Source: Conoideocrella luteorostrata (lineage: Eukaryota > Ascomycota > Sordariomycetes > Hypocreales > Clavicipitaceae). Taken from it: 64,000 nt of DNA. Both the position numbers and the translations under genes were made by a program. Shown here piece after piece: positions 13,301 through 25,094 of this stretch. The notes beneath the pieces were generated by a model. The model made no database searches, was not told the DNA's origin, and worked only from the letters and a program-made list of their open reading frames with translations. Each line of letters starts with the position of its first letter. Position 1 is the first letter of the stretch. The stretch is from assembly GCA_032433595.1 (NCBI GenBank), contig JASWJB010000099.1, positions 62,001 to 126,000 on the forward strand, in the 5' to 3' direction.

Positions 13301-14510
13301 TTTTATCTTCTCCGTCTACGCTTTAGATGGCAAGGCCCAAATGAGATATAAGAAAAAACATAACTAGCTAGGAGTTTTACCCAGCCTCGATTCATAAAAA
13401 CAGGCCGCTTACAAGAAATCAATTCATGTAACAGTCCCAACTTCGACAATACTCCTACGAAGAAATCAGCCCAGCCGGAGTGACGGACTAAAAATTGCCA
13501 GATAGATTGGTTTCTTCACAGGACATGGTACCGTGAGCCAGTCATGTCGGACGTATCAGTCCATTGTTTGTTAGCCCCCCACGATAAATCAACTACGCGG
13601 TTATAATCACTATGGCTGCTGTTTTCTTACGACGTACTCGTTGCCTCACCGTATGTCCCCGGCAAACAACCACACTCATATATTCATTCACAGAAAGAGA
13701 GACCACAGTTCGTCGGTCCAGCCAGGACCACCACAACTACTAAGAAAGGTGTTTTGATCTCTAATCACCTCCTAAGCTACAAAGGGCCTTCATCGCCATC
13801 TCTGACTTCCTCACCGGCTCCCCCTCCCTTACTCTCCTATATGTGCTTCGCGGAATTATCCGCAGCTTCTCTTGCGGCCTTTTTTTCTTGTTTTCAATGC
13901 CCAAGAGAACAAAATATCTGGGAGAGCCAGCGAAACCATACCTGCATTCAGTGAAGGAGTGGCTGACCGAGACATAGAACGAACGCCACTGTTTGACCAC
14001 TCTATTCGCGTTTCTGAAACAACCTATCGCTCCTTCATTTGAGTCCAGATGCAAGGGAAGGAAAGCCATATGCTATGACTGCCATCAGCGTGTTTTGTCC
14101 AAGAGGCTCCCATCCTCTTTTTCCAAACTCCTCAGTCAAATGTTTCCAGCTGTCGTTGACAACCCTTTCAGCCCTTCTCGTAAATCCCTCTGCTGGGTGT
14201 AGCTTAAAGCAACTACGAGCCGGGCATGCATCAACTCAAAACAGTCCTGTTTATAGTCTTTCACATAGCAGTTCACTCAAGGCAGCAATCGTCGTTCGCT
14301 ACTTCAAAGTGCCAAAGCATGTATCTGTCTCAGCACAAATAACATAGCACTGCCAAGTCTCACCAAGACTTGAGACATGCTCCCATATCAGACTGCCAAT
14401 GTTATAGGAGCCACAATCGCCGCTATAGCATTTCCATATATGAGTCCTGTCTAGGCGAGTTATCTACCCCATCCTATGCCATGCATTCTCCCAATGAACT
14501 ATTCGACTAC

Positions 14511-14550
14511 TCTCTATCCGCCAAGTGTGTTCTCTATCCGCCAAGTATGT
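14511..14550. repeat. Two-copy 20-bp tandem duplication
   Basis: TCTCTATCCGCCAAGTGTGT (14511-14530) is followed immediately by a copy with one change, G to A at its seventeenth base (14531-14550). The region is non-coding. Confidence 0.9.
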
Positions 14551-15686
14551 CACGCCGTATTGCTGGCGCTGCAAATGCTCCCAAGCATCTTCTCGCAGTG
14601 GAACTTAAGAAATCGGCAAATCCGGAAACAAAATGCAATGTAGAGTGTGGATAATGCTCCAACCGGAGCACCGTTGTCTTCCGTCGAGACAAATATATCG
14701 TCGCATCCGTGACCGGCAGATATTGTCCTTAATTGACAGAGCTAGGCTCGCTCAAGTATAAAAGACGCCAAAGTTTGCTCGAATTCAATGAGCAGCCTAC
14801 GAAAATGGTTTAGATGAGTATCGAGCCACTGACTGCTTCGCAGCACAGAACTGATTTGGCGGGCTAACAATTGCAATTCATAAAGGGTATCTCTGTGAAG
14901 AGGACTATATAAAACTGACTGTCAGAAGCAGACCTAACTAAATAAGATGTCCATGCTAAACGACGTGAACAAAGAGCAAAGTGGCCATCGTGACGATGTA
15001 TAAGCCACATCAAATGGTATCCTATATTAATGCCCGTAAAGTCATATCCACCTCCGCTTTCTATGCCTATGCTGATCCACTGCCCTTTTCCTACAATCCG
15101 AGGAATCCCGTATATCAAATATAATGCCCGCTATGATGATAATGACGAAAAAGCAAAATTGATGTGCGCTAGCTAACTAACAGACAAACTCGCATGTGAA
15201 TATAGCCCAATATGTCAAAAGATAATATTGACACGTGAGTGTAGAACAATGAAAAGAAGGAAAAACGGGTCGATATAGAAGGAAATTAGAAGAAATATAG
15301 ATAGCCGACGTTTAAAGTGTTGAAACAGTGGCGTCGATACGGATGGAATCCGAGCCCGTGCCACCGGGATGGAATGTGTCGACATGTGAAGACCAGCACA
15401 ACTGCGCGACGAAGTGAAATGTGAATGGAGCATATGAAAGCGTGAAGAGGGTTAACTTAGGAAGGTGGCCACGAGCAGTAGGGACAGGCGGGACATCTTC
15501 GGCCGCCGGACGTGAGCTGAAGCAGGCATCGAAGCATCTGACACTACTTCCGACCGCCAGCTGCGTGACTAGGCGACTGGGCGAAATTGACAGGCGGGAC
15601 CGACGGATGACTGCTGACCGCCAGTCCCGTGCAAGCCTGAGGGTGCGCAGGCCTGGTAGTACGGAGGGTGTACCATAGACTGCAGC

Positions 15687-15971
15687 ATGTGCACCAGAGT
15701 CGCCGCGTGGGCTGCATCCGCCTCGGTACTGGCTGTGCTGGGAACGTGTGGCTTTGCCGGTCAGATCCGTCAAACCCCGTTCGTGTCCAAGGCTGCAGTC
15801 GCTGTGAGTAGCAGCGGCGTAGTGATTCCAGGCCACGACACACACAGCGTCACCATCGGCGCAAGCGGTGTCAGCGCCCGAGCAGCGGCCGATGCGAGTG
15901 GACGCGAGGGCTGCCGTCGGTGTCCAGCTGTGTTTGTCCGTGGCCACCCGATGACTCAGGTGCCGCCCTAG
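15687..15971 (+). CDS. Candidate small secreted protein (weak)
   Basis: An ATG opens a 94-codon frame. Its first 25 residues look like a signal peptide: a short basic start (MCTR), a hydrophobic core rich in Ala, Val and Leu, and a small-residue exit around CGFAG. The mature part would be about 70 residues, rich in Ala, Ser, Val and Arg, with a lone CRRC pair and no known domain. It lies in a GC-rich island where frames on the other strand are equally long, so chance is a real alternative. No intron or conserved neighbour supports it. Confidence 0.2.
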   Translation: MCTRVAAWAASASVLAVLGTCGFAGQIRQTPFVSKAAVAVSSSGVVIPGHDTHSVTIGASGVSARAAADASGREGCRRCPAVFVRGHPMTQVPP

Positions 15972-16472
15972 ACAGCTACGACGACTGTGATTGGGCGGGT
16001 ATGCACACTTATCAAGAGCCTATCGCGCGTTTCGCGCTGGTCGCGCTGGAGATTCGCTGGTCGGCAGCTGTTAACCTTGCGCCCGCCCGACTTTTCCCAT
16101 CAATAATAGTCGTCATGTTTGGGGGCTGCGACATCGGTGGCCTAGCGCGGATGTTTGTCCGCAAGGCGTGTCCGATGGTAATGATGGTTACGTGTTTCGC
16201 CAAGCAATGTGAAAACAGGATCGCGAGCGTCGCGTCGTGTTGACAGGACTGCTATGTGCACTGGCTTGCTCTTGTCGGCCGAACTGCATGTGGTGTGTGG
16301 GGGGGTATTAGGTGGTGGGTGAGTCAGAGAGCTAGCGAAACTTTGGTGTAAGTCGTCGCATGCGGTCGATGTAAAGTGTAAAAGTGTGCACGCGAGATCC
16401 AAGACGCGTCCACGACGCAAGCGCAAGAAATAGAATCCGAAAGGGTAGGAAAGTAGATGGTAGGTGGCTTCT

Positions 16473-16943
16473 TCACTCGCCAGATTCCGCGATAGTCATT
16501 AGAGAGGCTTGTTTAGGCTTGGGACTCTTCTTCGGACTGCTTCTTCGAGCTTTCAGTGCGACTTGGCGACGGCGCTCCTTCTCCATCTTGACTTGCCGGA
16601 GAAACTCTTTTTGCAGAGTCACTCGCTCGCACTCCATCCGTAGAAACTCTTTATCGGAAATGCGAGGTGGTGGATTCATGGTGACTGTGGCAGGTGACGA
16701 TGAGCTGCTGGAGCTGGAAACGCTGCGGCCGTCATCGTCGAATGGATCCGAAAGGAAGAGGTCATCATCAGACAGGTACGAGGTAGCTCGGGGCTCTTCA
16801 TGCTCTGATTCTGATAATGATGAGCGTCTCGGCCAGGATGGAAAAGCACATGATGAGTTGTGGTTTCGAATGGTGTTGAACGGAATGTCCAGCGGCGCTG
16901 ACATTGTGCTCAAGGAGCTATACGATCCATATGAGCCGTACAT
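16473..16943 (-). CDS. Small acidic/serine-rich conserved-looking protein of unknown function
   Basis: A single exon of 156 residues begins at the ATG at 16943. The frame extends further upstream only through a GTG, so this ATG is the likely start. The N-terminus is Tyr/Ser-rich (MYGSYGSYSSLS). An acidic-hydrophobic patch, SDDDLFLSDPFDDD, follows, then a run of serines. The C-terminal third is a basic helix (ISDKEFLRMECERVTLQKEF and on through Lys/Arg-rich sequence) ending in a KKSPKPK tract. The layout resembles short fungal regulatory or adaptor proteins with linear motifs, but I recognise no named family. The gene stands alone between two long gene-poor blocks. Codon pattern and length favour a real gene. 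Confidence 0.65.
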   Translation of the reverse strand: MYGSYGSYSSLSTMSAPLDIPFNTIRNHNSSCAFPSWPRRSSLSESEHEEPRATSYLSDDDLFLSDPFDDDGRSVSSSSSSSSPATVTMNPPPRISDKEFLRMECERVTLQKEFLRQVKMEKERRRQVALKARRSSPKKSPKPKQASLMTIAESGE

Positions 16944-17832
16944 TATAGTTTGATGTTTGGAAGTGTAACAGAGAGGTGTAATTGTGATTTCGATATCTGC
17001 ACCCGACAGTACCACGGTAGTATGCCTGGTATATGGCTGCTGTTTGGTAGATGGTAGGAAACAGAGAAGCCTCCGGTAGGGTTGACCAAAGACGAAAATA
17101 TATCAGAATGACTAGTTAGTGTCGGCTCGGTAGAGAATGTTCTATCAAGTCCCTCGGTTGCGTCCGCCTGGCATCGGAGCCCCGTGCAAATAGTTGTGGG
17201 TAGTCTGGGGCGAAGAGTTTCCGGCTCGGCACTGGGGTGAGATTCTCCAGGGTTGTAAAGTCCAGTGTGCCAAGCTCTGTTTCTCTACTGGCATGAACCA
17301 AAGCTTGTGACGAGGAAGTCAGTCAGCTCTGCGGGCGTCAAGTGTATGAATGATGACTGTAGTCGTTTAATAAGTGAACATATCCAGGATGCTGAAGCAA
17401 AAGTTTGTTCACATTATGGCGTAAGCTGGGCGACGCTCGGTATTAATCATAAGTCGATAAAGTCGGTGACGTGAGCAGGCAACCACTGACAAGATATATA
17501 CTAGTGCTACTAAGTACTAAGTATCAAGTATCAAAGATCACGGCACATGTATGAATCATCTGGGGGGGCTATGAGCACAACAATTGTGCGGTCGCGAGTT
17601 GGAGGGGGGGGTACGGGGGTGCGAGGAAGGAACGGGCTTTGGCTTCCCCGGAAGGAGCAAAAAGGAACAAATGCAGGGAAGGTACGGAGTAGTGTCGCGA
17701 CGGGTGCGGAAGGAGGCAACAACGGGGGGCGTGCGCGGTCGGATGAGCTGGGACACCACCTCACCCTGCCAGCCTGCCAGCCCAAATAAAGTATTTCCTT
17801 CTCCCTGCTACTCCGTATTCTCACATTCGCCA

Positions 17833-17871
17833 TCTGCCTGCCCGCCCTCCCGCCCGCCTGCCTGCCTGTCC
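17833..17871. repeat. CCTG/CCCG low-complexity tract
   Basis: C-rich imperfect tandem units of CCTG and CCCG on the plus strand, non-coding. Confidence 0.7.
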
Positions 17872-18007
17872 CAACTGGGTGTGGAACCGCCAGGCTGAAC
17901 ACTCGGGATTTGGCTCCCGTCTTCCCAAAAATCGACCAAAGTGACAGCTGCTGATGCCAAACCCCTCCAAAATTCCAGAGGTAGCCTACTACACGTCAAG
18001 GGTTAAA

Positions 18008-18025
18008 TGACCGGTGAACCGGTCA
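18008..18025. repeat. Perfect inverted repeat TGACCGGT-GA-ACCGGTCA
   Basis: Two perfectly complementary 8-bp arms are separated by 2 nt. The arms contain CCGG. Such symmetry suits a dimeric DNA-binding protein, but the site stands in a gene desert with no nearby start codon of an assigned gene. Confidence 0.6.
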
Positions 18026-21000
18026 CTCCCGGTACTCTGACCGCCTCGGCCGCCAGCACTCCAAACTTCTTTGCCTGACACGTATCTGACTCAGGCAATT
18101 GGCTGGCAGCCTTTCCTGTTGTTACCTGTTGTAGCAAGAGATAACGATCCTATTTTTACTGGTTTGCCAGCGACTTGCGGAGGGAGTAGATACATCGCTG
18201 GTGCTTATCAAAGCTTCGGTGGCCGCCAATAAGAAGAAGGGATGGAAACAACAAACAGTCATGGCCACCAACTACCTTGTCGTCGCATTCATTTGTCGAC
18301 GGCTATTCATATTCAATTTGTCATTAGGCCGCCAACATGCCCGAAGTGTGACCTCGCACTAATAGCTGTTTTCACACAGGATCGCAGAAATGCGCGACAG
18401 GCAGAGACTGAGTGCCCGGGCTAATCTAGCTGGCTGGGTACAAACGTTTCGGCGCCTTGCTTTTGGGTTGCTGAAGCGGTCTGTTTCCTAACCGCCTCCT
18501 CACTTTGATCACATTTTGGCATCGACAAAATTGATCAGCTCTCCCCGCGGCACACCACCCCCCCAGCTTCCGGACAGCGCCAGACCAGGGCTGCAGAGAC
18601 ACGGGAACTCGGGAACAGGAGCTACGGATGCAAGATTAACCCTTGGCCTTCACAACCAGCATTACAACTTTGGCAATGAGAAAAGCAAACCGCATCAGAA
18701 ATTTGGAATGAGCCACACATGCCACATCTTGTCATCTTAATCAAGGCAAACGCTGGAGATTGTTCTTTTGCCCGGACGCCTTCCGTTCCGAAAAGGGGGG
18801 GGGAACGACTTGTATTGTTCTCTCCCCGTTGATTGTCTTTTTTAAGCCCAACATATTGTACCACGGCGAGCAGGGTTGCACACATTGGCACAGCAATCGT
18901 GGCGTTGAGCCAGTATCTACTCCGTATTGTACGACCCTTTAGTTACCCCGTACGGAGTAGGAAGGTGAGCAGAGAGGATAGGATTTAGCAAGCAACACAA
19001 CACAGCAGTTTATCGTTTGCCACATTGCGGCAGTAGTACTGTCAGACAACAAACAGTTCACAGTGTCGCGCACTTCTTGAATCGCTTAGGGTTTACAATC
19101 CGCTGGCAGCTTGAGAAAGGTTATCATGACAGGAATAATACCCTACTATTTCGCTCACCAAACAGTGCGCAATATTTCAGCAATGCATCAGCCCGACGCA
19201 CAAAAAAAACACGGCTCGAAGTTGAGAGCTAAAGTGTGACGATTGATTAAAATGAGACACACTGGATCATGCAGCATTAATTCTCATACTATCACAGGTA
19301 ATCCCGATAAACGGCGAGCCACAACTACCGCTTTCTCGGCCCGTTGATTATAGTACTTCATTCCCGGCTTTCTCGCGGCTGCGCTGGTGATTGTGCTTGC
19401 TACGGCCGGGTTAGCTCTCAATGTCTGGTATGTATAAGTACGGAGTACTACGAATGAGTTATTGTGGCTGGCAAAACGAGAATGTCGGGCCCACTTGGTC
19501 AACCGCGTCAAGGATGGGTCGAAGATGTGTGTTTTTGACTGGCCGAGACTTGCATTATCCCAAGACTGCGGCCAGCTATCGATTCGAAGACCGCCATATC
19601 ACGCTACCCATTCAGGCAATCCGGGCCTATCTGTCTTTTTCCAATTAGTCCTCATCTCAATATTGTATTGTACACCAAGAAACCTGATTGACCTCGCGAG
19701 AGCTGATGAGCCGGAGGCAAGTGGCTTCTCTCTTGTTCGGCTGTCTGAAGAATGCATAACAGATAGGTTGAATATTTCTGGAGACTGGAGCCGGCAACGG
19801 ACCAACAGAAACCGAGCTTTGTCAACCGTTATAGACGACAAACAATACAGCAAGGACCACAGGAGTGTCACTTCCCATCCGATGACGTACACATATTAGC
19901 CCATCAACTACTACTCTGTACACAGCGAGGGCCAGGTGCGACAGCATCAGGTCTCTATTCTTCTGGCTTAGTGTACAGTATGCGCAGGTGCCTCTCTTCA
20001 TTTTCCAAGGGCGCCATTCTCGACCAGACTTCAGCTTTGAACCAGGAGTCAAGGGGATAGATGTTGACACAACCCTGAGAAGTAAACGAGAATTGGTCGG
20101 TGTAGTGTTCCTGTGGCCACCGCCATTTGGGCGACACGAGATGGAGGGGCGTGTTTTTGCGACCGGCGAGGTAAGGTGCAGTAAGTGGCTGATGGATGGA
20201 TAATATCTTTCCCAAAATATCTTGCAGGATGGTCAGAGTCACCATTCATGCGGGCTGTGCCAATAACTCGCCATGCAGCCCTATCCAGCCCGACAAGTCC
20301 GGAAACATGTTCAAGCATCGCATTTTGTCGGTGCATAGGTGTGACATCCACATACGACAGTGGCAAACAACAAAACGACGCTCGTGCATCGGTTCAAAGG
20401 GTGAGTGCCTCGTGTGCTCCGTACCACAAAACACAATACAGCTATAATATAGAGAGTGTTGCGGGCGCATACATATGCATACGCCCGAAACAGCTTGCAA
20501 CGACACGAAGTTCATCTCAAATACGGAGTCCCGCCTAACGAAATTCAGTCTTCTCGTAACCGTAATCTCACTCTTATTTCATCTTGGGCCTGCACGTAAG
20601 CACGGCGATGCCGCAAACAAGACAATGCCATTGCAGCCAGTTGGTCAGCATAACGCCAGAGAATTGCTTACATCTCCTTCGTAAGCGCGGAACAGAGCGA
20701 TGTCAACGGAATGCTGTTTGCTCTCGCAAGGCCTGCGATGTGATGCGACTTGTCTCCATAGTGTGTACAAACAAGGATACAGAGTATTGTATATCACATT
20801 CGTTGATTACTACCCACAACAAGATTGTTTTGGCAATTGCTTGAAGTGGTAAGCCAGCGAGAGAAAACTGACCGCCGGTCGCACCACCCCAGATGGTCTG
20901 CAGGACTGACACCTATGATCCCCGGCATGACACAAACAGGCCAGAGTACTCCGTTTATGTGTAGTGTGCACCCAAGCTCTCCGACGTCGCCTTGGACCAA

Positions 21001-21110
21001 CCACCAATAACGAACAATTATTAAGATCAACAAATGCCCAACAGGGCCGTGGACTCGGCCGGTAGCTGACGCTTTGACAGATGCAGTCGCCATTCACTGA
21101 GTTTGTACGG

Positions 21111-21134
21111 TGTACTCCGCAGCTGCGGAGCACA
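21111..21134. repeat. Inverted repeat TGTACTCCGCAGCTGCGGAGCACA
   Basis: The 24-mer is self-complementary except for one base pair in the arms. Its outer part keeps the TACTCCG core of the dispersed motif, but the centre is GCAGCTGC instead of TA. Confidence 0.75.
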
Positions 21135-21647
21135 GCGACAAGAATGCAAAACATCTTTTTGATCCTCTCCTGCCTCCCCGCAGGCAATCAACCGGTCCAA
21201 TGAGACGCTGTTGTTTGCGCTTTACAAAGTGTCAAAGAACCAACGGGAAACCGCCCCGCGCGCCCGGTTCTGCTCCTGGAAATGATCTGACTCGGGAGAC
21301 CAGGGTACTTCAATCCGGAGCCATCCAGAGCGGAGGACAGTACTCCGTACATACGGTGAATCTCCTAGATTCGGTACAGCCAAAAGTGTTGGTCGTTGTC
21401 TCCTAAATTCCGAAGATCCTGATCAAATGCATCATCTATTGAGATGTCAGGTCAATTAAATCATAATATTAGTTAAGAGGTACTTCGTCCACCACCTCTT
21501 TTGCTCCGCGATACGGAGAGAAGTGTGCTCCTTAGCAGACTCACCATATACAAACTGCTACACTGCACTGAGTGTAAGCGCAGGCGGTGGGCGGGTTTCT
21601 TAAAGTACTACCGATATGCGGAGTAACTACCACAAGATCTGCGGAGT

Positions 21648-21662
21648 CGTTCCTGAGGAACG
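21648..21662. repeat. Short inverted repeat CGTTCC-TGA-GGAACG
   Basis: Perfect 6-bp arms flank a 3-nt centre in non-coding sequence. GCGGAGT half-motifs lie just upstream (21618 and 21641). Confidence 0.5.
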
Positions 21663-22716
21663 GGGTATCTTGCTTCAACCCGCAACTTAGAGACGAAAGG
21701 TGTCGAAGACAGTCTCGCGGTCTGCACTATTTTGCGAATAAAATCTAAGTTGAATTAGCCCATGACTGACTCGGAGTGTCAGTGTCATTCGCTCTCATTG
21801 TTTGACTCGTTCGAGGCAACAACGCACCGCCAGCAATACAGCCGGCATGTTTTGTTTGCTGATAACTAGTTGCTTCATGTACGCTTTGACGATCTGTGCG
21901 ACTTGTTTACACACATATTATGTAGGAACTAGCAATGTCCTGTAACCAAGCCAAACAAAATCCTGGGTCACCAAAGCCTATTGTACAACAGACGATGCGG
22001 ATGTCGGCAGCCAGGGTTCGGAGATGAAAGTGTCATGTCAACGCCAACTGGCTCACGAGAAAAGATGTCAAGCAGGACGGTGAGCAGAGCCCGCATCTGC
22101 AGTAACTAGTTATGTCACAACGCAGAGTGCTCCGCATGCAGAACAAGATAGGAATCTGCCAACGGCATGGAGCCGATTAAAAAAAGGGGGGGGGAGCCAT
22201 GGATCGTGGCAACAGCGATAGATAGATAGGGATGAGTCCGATAGTTGTCCCTGTTTCCAGTGAGGAAGGGAGATTGAGATTGCTCGCTTGCATCTGATGC
22301 ATGAATAGAGTTGCGCCCGCGTTGCACAGCATTTCGGTGAGTAGATGCAATGCCCGCCACTCACGGATATCACAATATAACTACGATATTTTTGCCGTAC
22401 AGCCGTCCACATCACGATATAACTGATGCATGTTCTGCATACATTGTCACACCGGCTGCGGGCGTTTGCGCCTCATGCTGGTAATTAAAAATTAGCCCGA
22501 CGATAATACACGCTCCATCCATATCTACCACAGACAAACAGTTGTCTCCATCTGCATCCGTGGTTTTCTCTCAGGGTCGACTTGAAAGACCACAATTTCA
22601 TCTACAATACTCTATATGTGTACTCCGTAGTTAGTCACTCTATACTCTTATCTGTGTGTTCTTTAGCCCCAGCTCGGCGCCTCTCGTCTCGTCTAGATCT
22701 CGGAAGGGGATCATCC

Positions 22717-22752
22717 TACGGAGTACGGAGTACAAACTATCTTACTCCGTAC
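22717..22752. repeat. Inverted cluster of TACGGAGTAC and TACTCCGTAC
   Basis: Two overlapping TACGGAGTAC copies (22717-22733) face a TACTCCGTAC copy (22743-22752) across a 9-nt spacer. A single strand could fold into a hairpin with a 10-bp stem. Confidence 0.85.
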
Positions 22753-23225
22753 AAACCATCCTACACTATCCCAGCTGGCCATCATCTGCCCGCCGCCACC
22801 ATCTTCATTCCTTCTTCCCGTTTGCCGTAGTCGCTACTTGTTTTTTTCTTGCTTCTCTTTTCCTTCCCCGGGTGCCGGTGCGTGCCCAGTGCCCACAATA
22901 CGTACCCACTACGGAGTACCGATGTATGGATTACGATGATGCTTTATTTTTATTTCTCCCCGTCCGGCCGTCCCAGTCCTTCGGGCGTACACCCCTCGCT
23001 GCCTGTTCTTGTTCTCTCCTCTTGCTGAGGTTATAGACCCCTGGCCCTTCATAGTCCAAATGGCAGGGAAGTCCAAGTCTACAAGGACCGCCAAATCTAA
23101 TAAACGCACCTTTTTTCGCTTCCCACAGCTCGGAACCGAGGAGTAAATAACTATTGCATGGACGCTTTTCAACCGAATCTCATCTCTGATGAAACCCCCC
23201 CCCCACAGTCGCCCATGGACCGTCC

Positions 23226-23241
23226 TTTTTTTTTTTTTTTT
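23226..23241. repeat. Homopolymer T16
   Basis: Sixteen consecutive T on the plus strand within a C/T-rich non-coding stretch. Confidence 0.9.
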
Positions 23242-23301
23242 GTTCTTTCCTGTCTCATCAAACGCGTCCAACCGCTTCCTTCTCCGGGGGGCCGGGGGCC
23301 T

Positions 23302-23329
23302 ATCCCTCTCTCATCATCCCTCTCTCATC
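23302..23329. repeat. Two-copy 14-bp tandem repeat ATCCCTCTCTCATC
   Basis: Two identical 14-bp units stand head to tail in pyrimidine-rich non-coding sequence. Confidence 0.9.
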
Positions 23330-25094
23330 ATGTTTAACCTAGTAATCGAAAACGAAGAGATGTCCTGGAACAAAATTCTGCGCTGCAACTACCCCGTACT
23401 CCGTACACGTACGCTAGTCGTGGCGGCTAGGTTCCCCGAACGAATTCTCCAAACCCATCCAGCCATCCATCCCCCTTGACATGCCATGTTTAGCGACCCA
23501 ACCCAACCCTTGTGGTTTTGATACCAGTCCATAGTTCAAGGCCCTGGTTCCTGTCGTAGTCCCTGAATCCCCCTAAACCCCTCCATGTCCTCCATGTTGT
23601 CAGTCGGCGAGGAGTCTACTTTCCGCGAGCCATCCTCCTAGAGACGCGAGGCTGAGCATCATGGTACCATGCGGACTGCTCCGTATGTACGCTCCAGCAT
23701 ATGACAAACAAAGGCGAACCGAACGTAACTACGGACTAGCTACAAGTTGGTAGTTACCGAGCACCTCCCGTCCAGCTAGCTGCTTGCTCGTGCCCAGGTC
23801 TCGCAAAGAGACAGAAGATACGTTTTTCTTCTCTCCGCCAGCGGGCCGGACCGTTGGAGGCAGCCAAAGCCAAAACAGACAATCTTCTTGCTTCTTTCTG
23901 TTTTCTTTTCCGGTCTTGAGAGGGGCACAAATGTTTCACTGCACTTGGCTCAGCGTACCTGCATAATAATGCGTCAAGACGGGAATCAAAGGAGCCGATG
24001 ACCCCTTAATGTTGTTATGGAGCTGATAACTATGGAGTACGGAGTAACTAGCTAGTTAGTTACCAATGCTTTCTTTTGGGGTTGGAGCCCGCCGCGCATG
24101 GCGTTGCTGGTTCTGATTCTTTTTCTTGGAATAGTGCTCTAGTTATACCAAAGTTACTAGTTTATCAGACAGCAAAAAAAAAAAGAAGTGTTGCTGTACG
24201 TAGTAGTTATTAGTTACCCCCTAATCTGCACATACGTTCCTTTTTTGCAGTGTCCGTTTCGGAATTCAATATACGGGGTACGGACCACTGAGTAGCGTTT
24301 TTGAAATGCTTTTGGCTACTGTCCATCAGATTCTCCTGATTAATGAAGCCGGACATCAACGGACTTTTGTTCTTCTCTGTCTCCCCCCTTTCTGACCGCC
24401 CAACTCAGTCTGTCATTGCTGGCAGAACTAGTACTTAGCTTGCATCATATTTCACTTTTAATTTAATTTCAAATCGCTGGTGCCGCAGCATGTGTACTTG
24501 TTATAGTGTTGTAATCGTCACATGTCTAGGGTAGGATTGTACAATACTCAGTCGCCGGGGCTTGTTTGTTCGCTGAACTGAAACTATTTATAGAGAATGC
24601 TGGACTTTGCTGTTTCTACTAACAAAAGAGAGAATTCACGCTTGTTTACTGTACTGTATGGTATGATTCTCTATATTGAATCCCGCACCTGCCCCTCTCT
24701 ATGAAAATTCACCGAGCTACGCAATTGCTTTACATACGCAGGACTAAGTAAGACTGGAAACTGTCAAACATGAGGTAGAGGCTATGTCGGTCAACTTCAC
24801 GATTCGTATATACATATATGCTTTGGTACAGGGCGCTGTGCTCCCATCATATAGAAAGCGAGAGTCGTCGTTACGGGCATTTACATGCGTTAACACGGGT
24901 TCATTACTCATAAAATTCGTATGTCTCCATAGCGATCTACTGTTTCAATCTCGACCAAGTAGTGCCCATGACATAAGAAACTCGTACCCTGATGCTCCAT
25001 TCCGTACCAATTGCCCTTTTCGTCCACCAGGTCTTTTTACTTACTCCAACGCCATCTGATGCGACATTTGTCTACAAACACTCGTGATCTTAAA

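Larger units (their letters stand above)
10251..16472. other. Gene-poor stretch, no strong gene recognised
   Basis: Open frames are short, mostly under 110 codons, and carry no recognisable domain. Copies of TACTCCGTAC lie at 11628-11637 and 13197-13206. A GC-rich island covers roughly 15.44-16.26 kb, has long overlapping frames on both strands and includes one weak small secreted-protein candidate. The remainder is moderately AT-rich and featureless to the eye. Confidence 0.5.
16944..25094. other. Gene desert of about 8 kb, motif-rich
   Basis: No frame here shows a domain or convincing exon structure. Frames at 17.5-17.9 and 22.6-23.5 kb fall in C/T- or G-rich low-complexity sequence. TACTCCGTAC or its complement occurs at 17682-17691, 18950-18959, 19438-19448, 21341-21350, 22910-22919, 23397-23406 and 24037-24046, plus the cluster at 22717-22752. 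Shortened forms lie at 17809, 18918, 20947 and 22621. Confidence 0.55.

Noticed and set aside
15312..15947. Long minus-strand frame of 211 codons
   Set aside because: It starts with GTG and lies in a GC-rich island. It has no domain, and its composition is that of shifted GC-rich sequence.
22582..23480. Frames in the C/T-rich stretch as a possible gene
   Set aside because: The frames pass through homopolymers and several TACTCCGTAC copies, and none links to another by a plausible intron.
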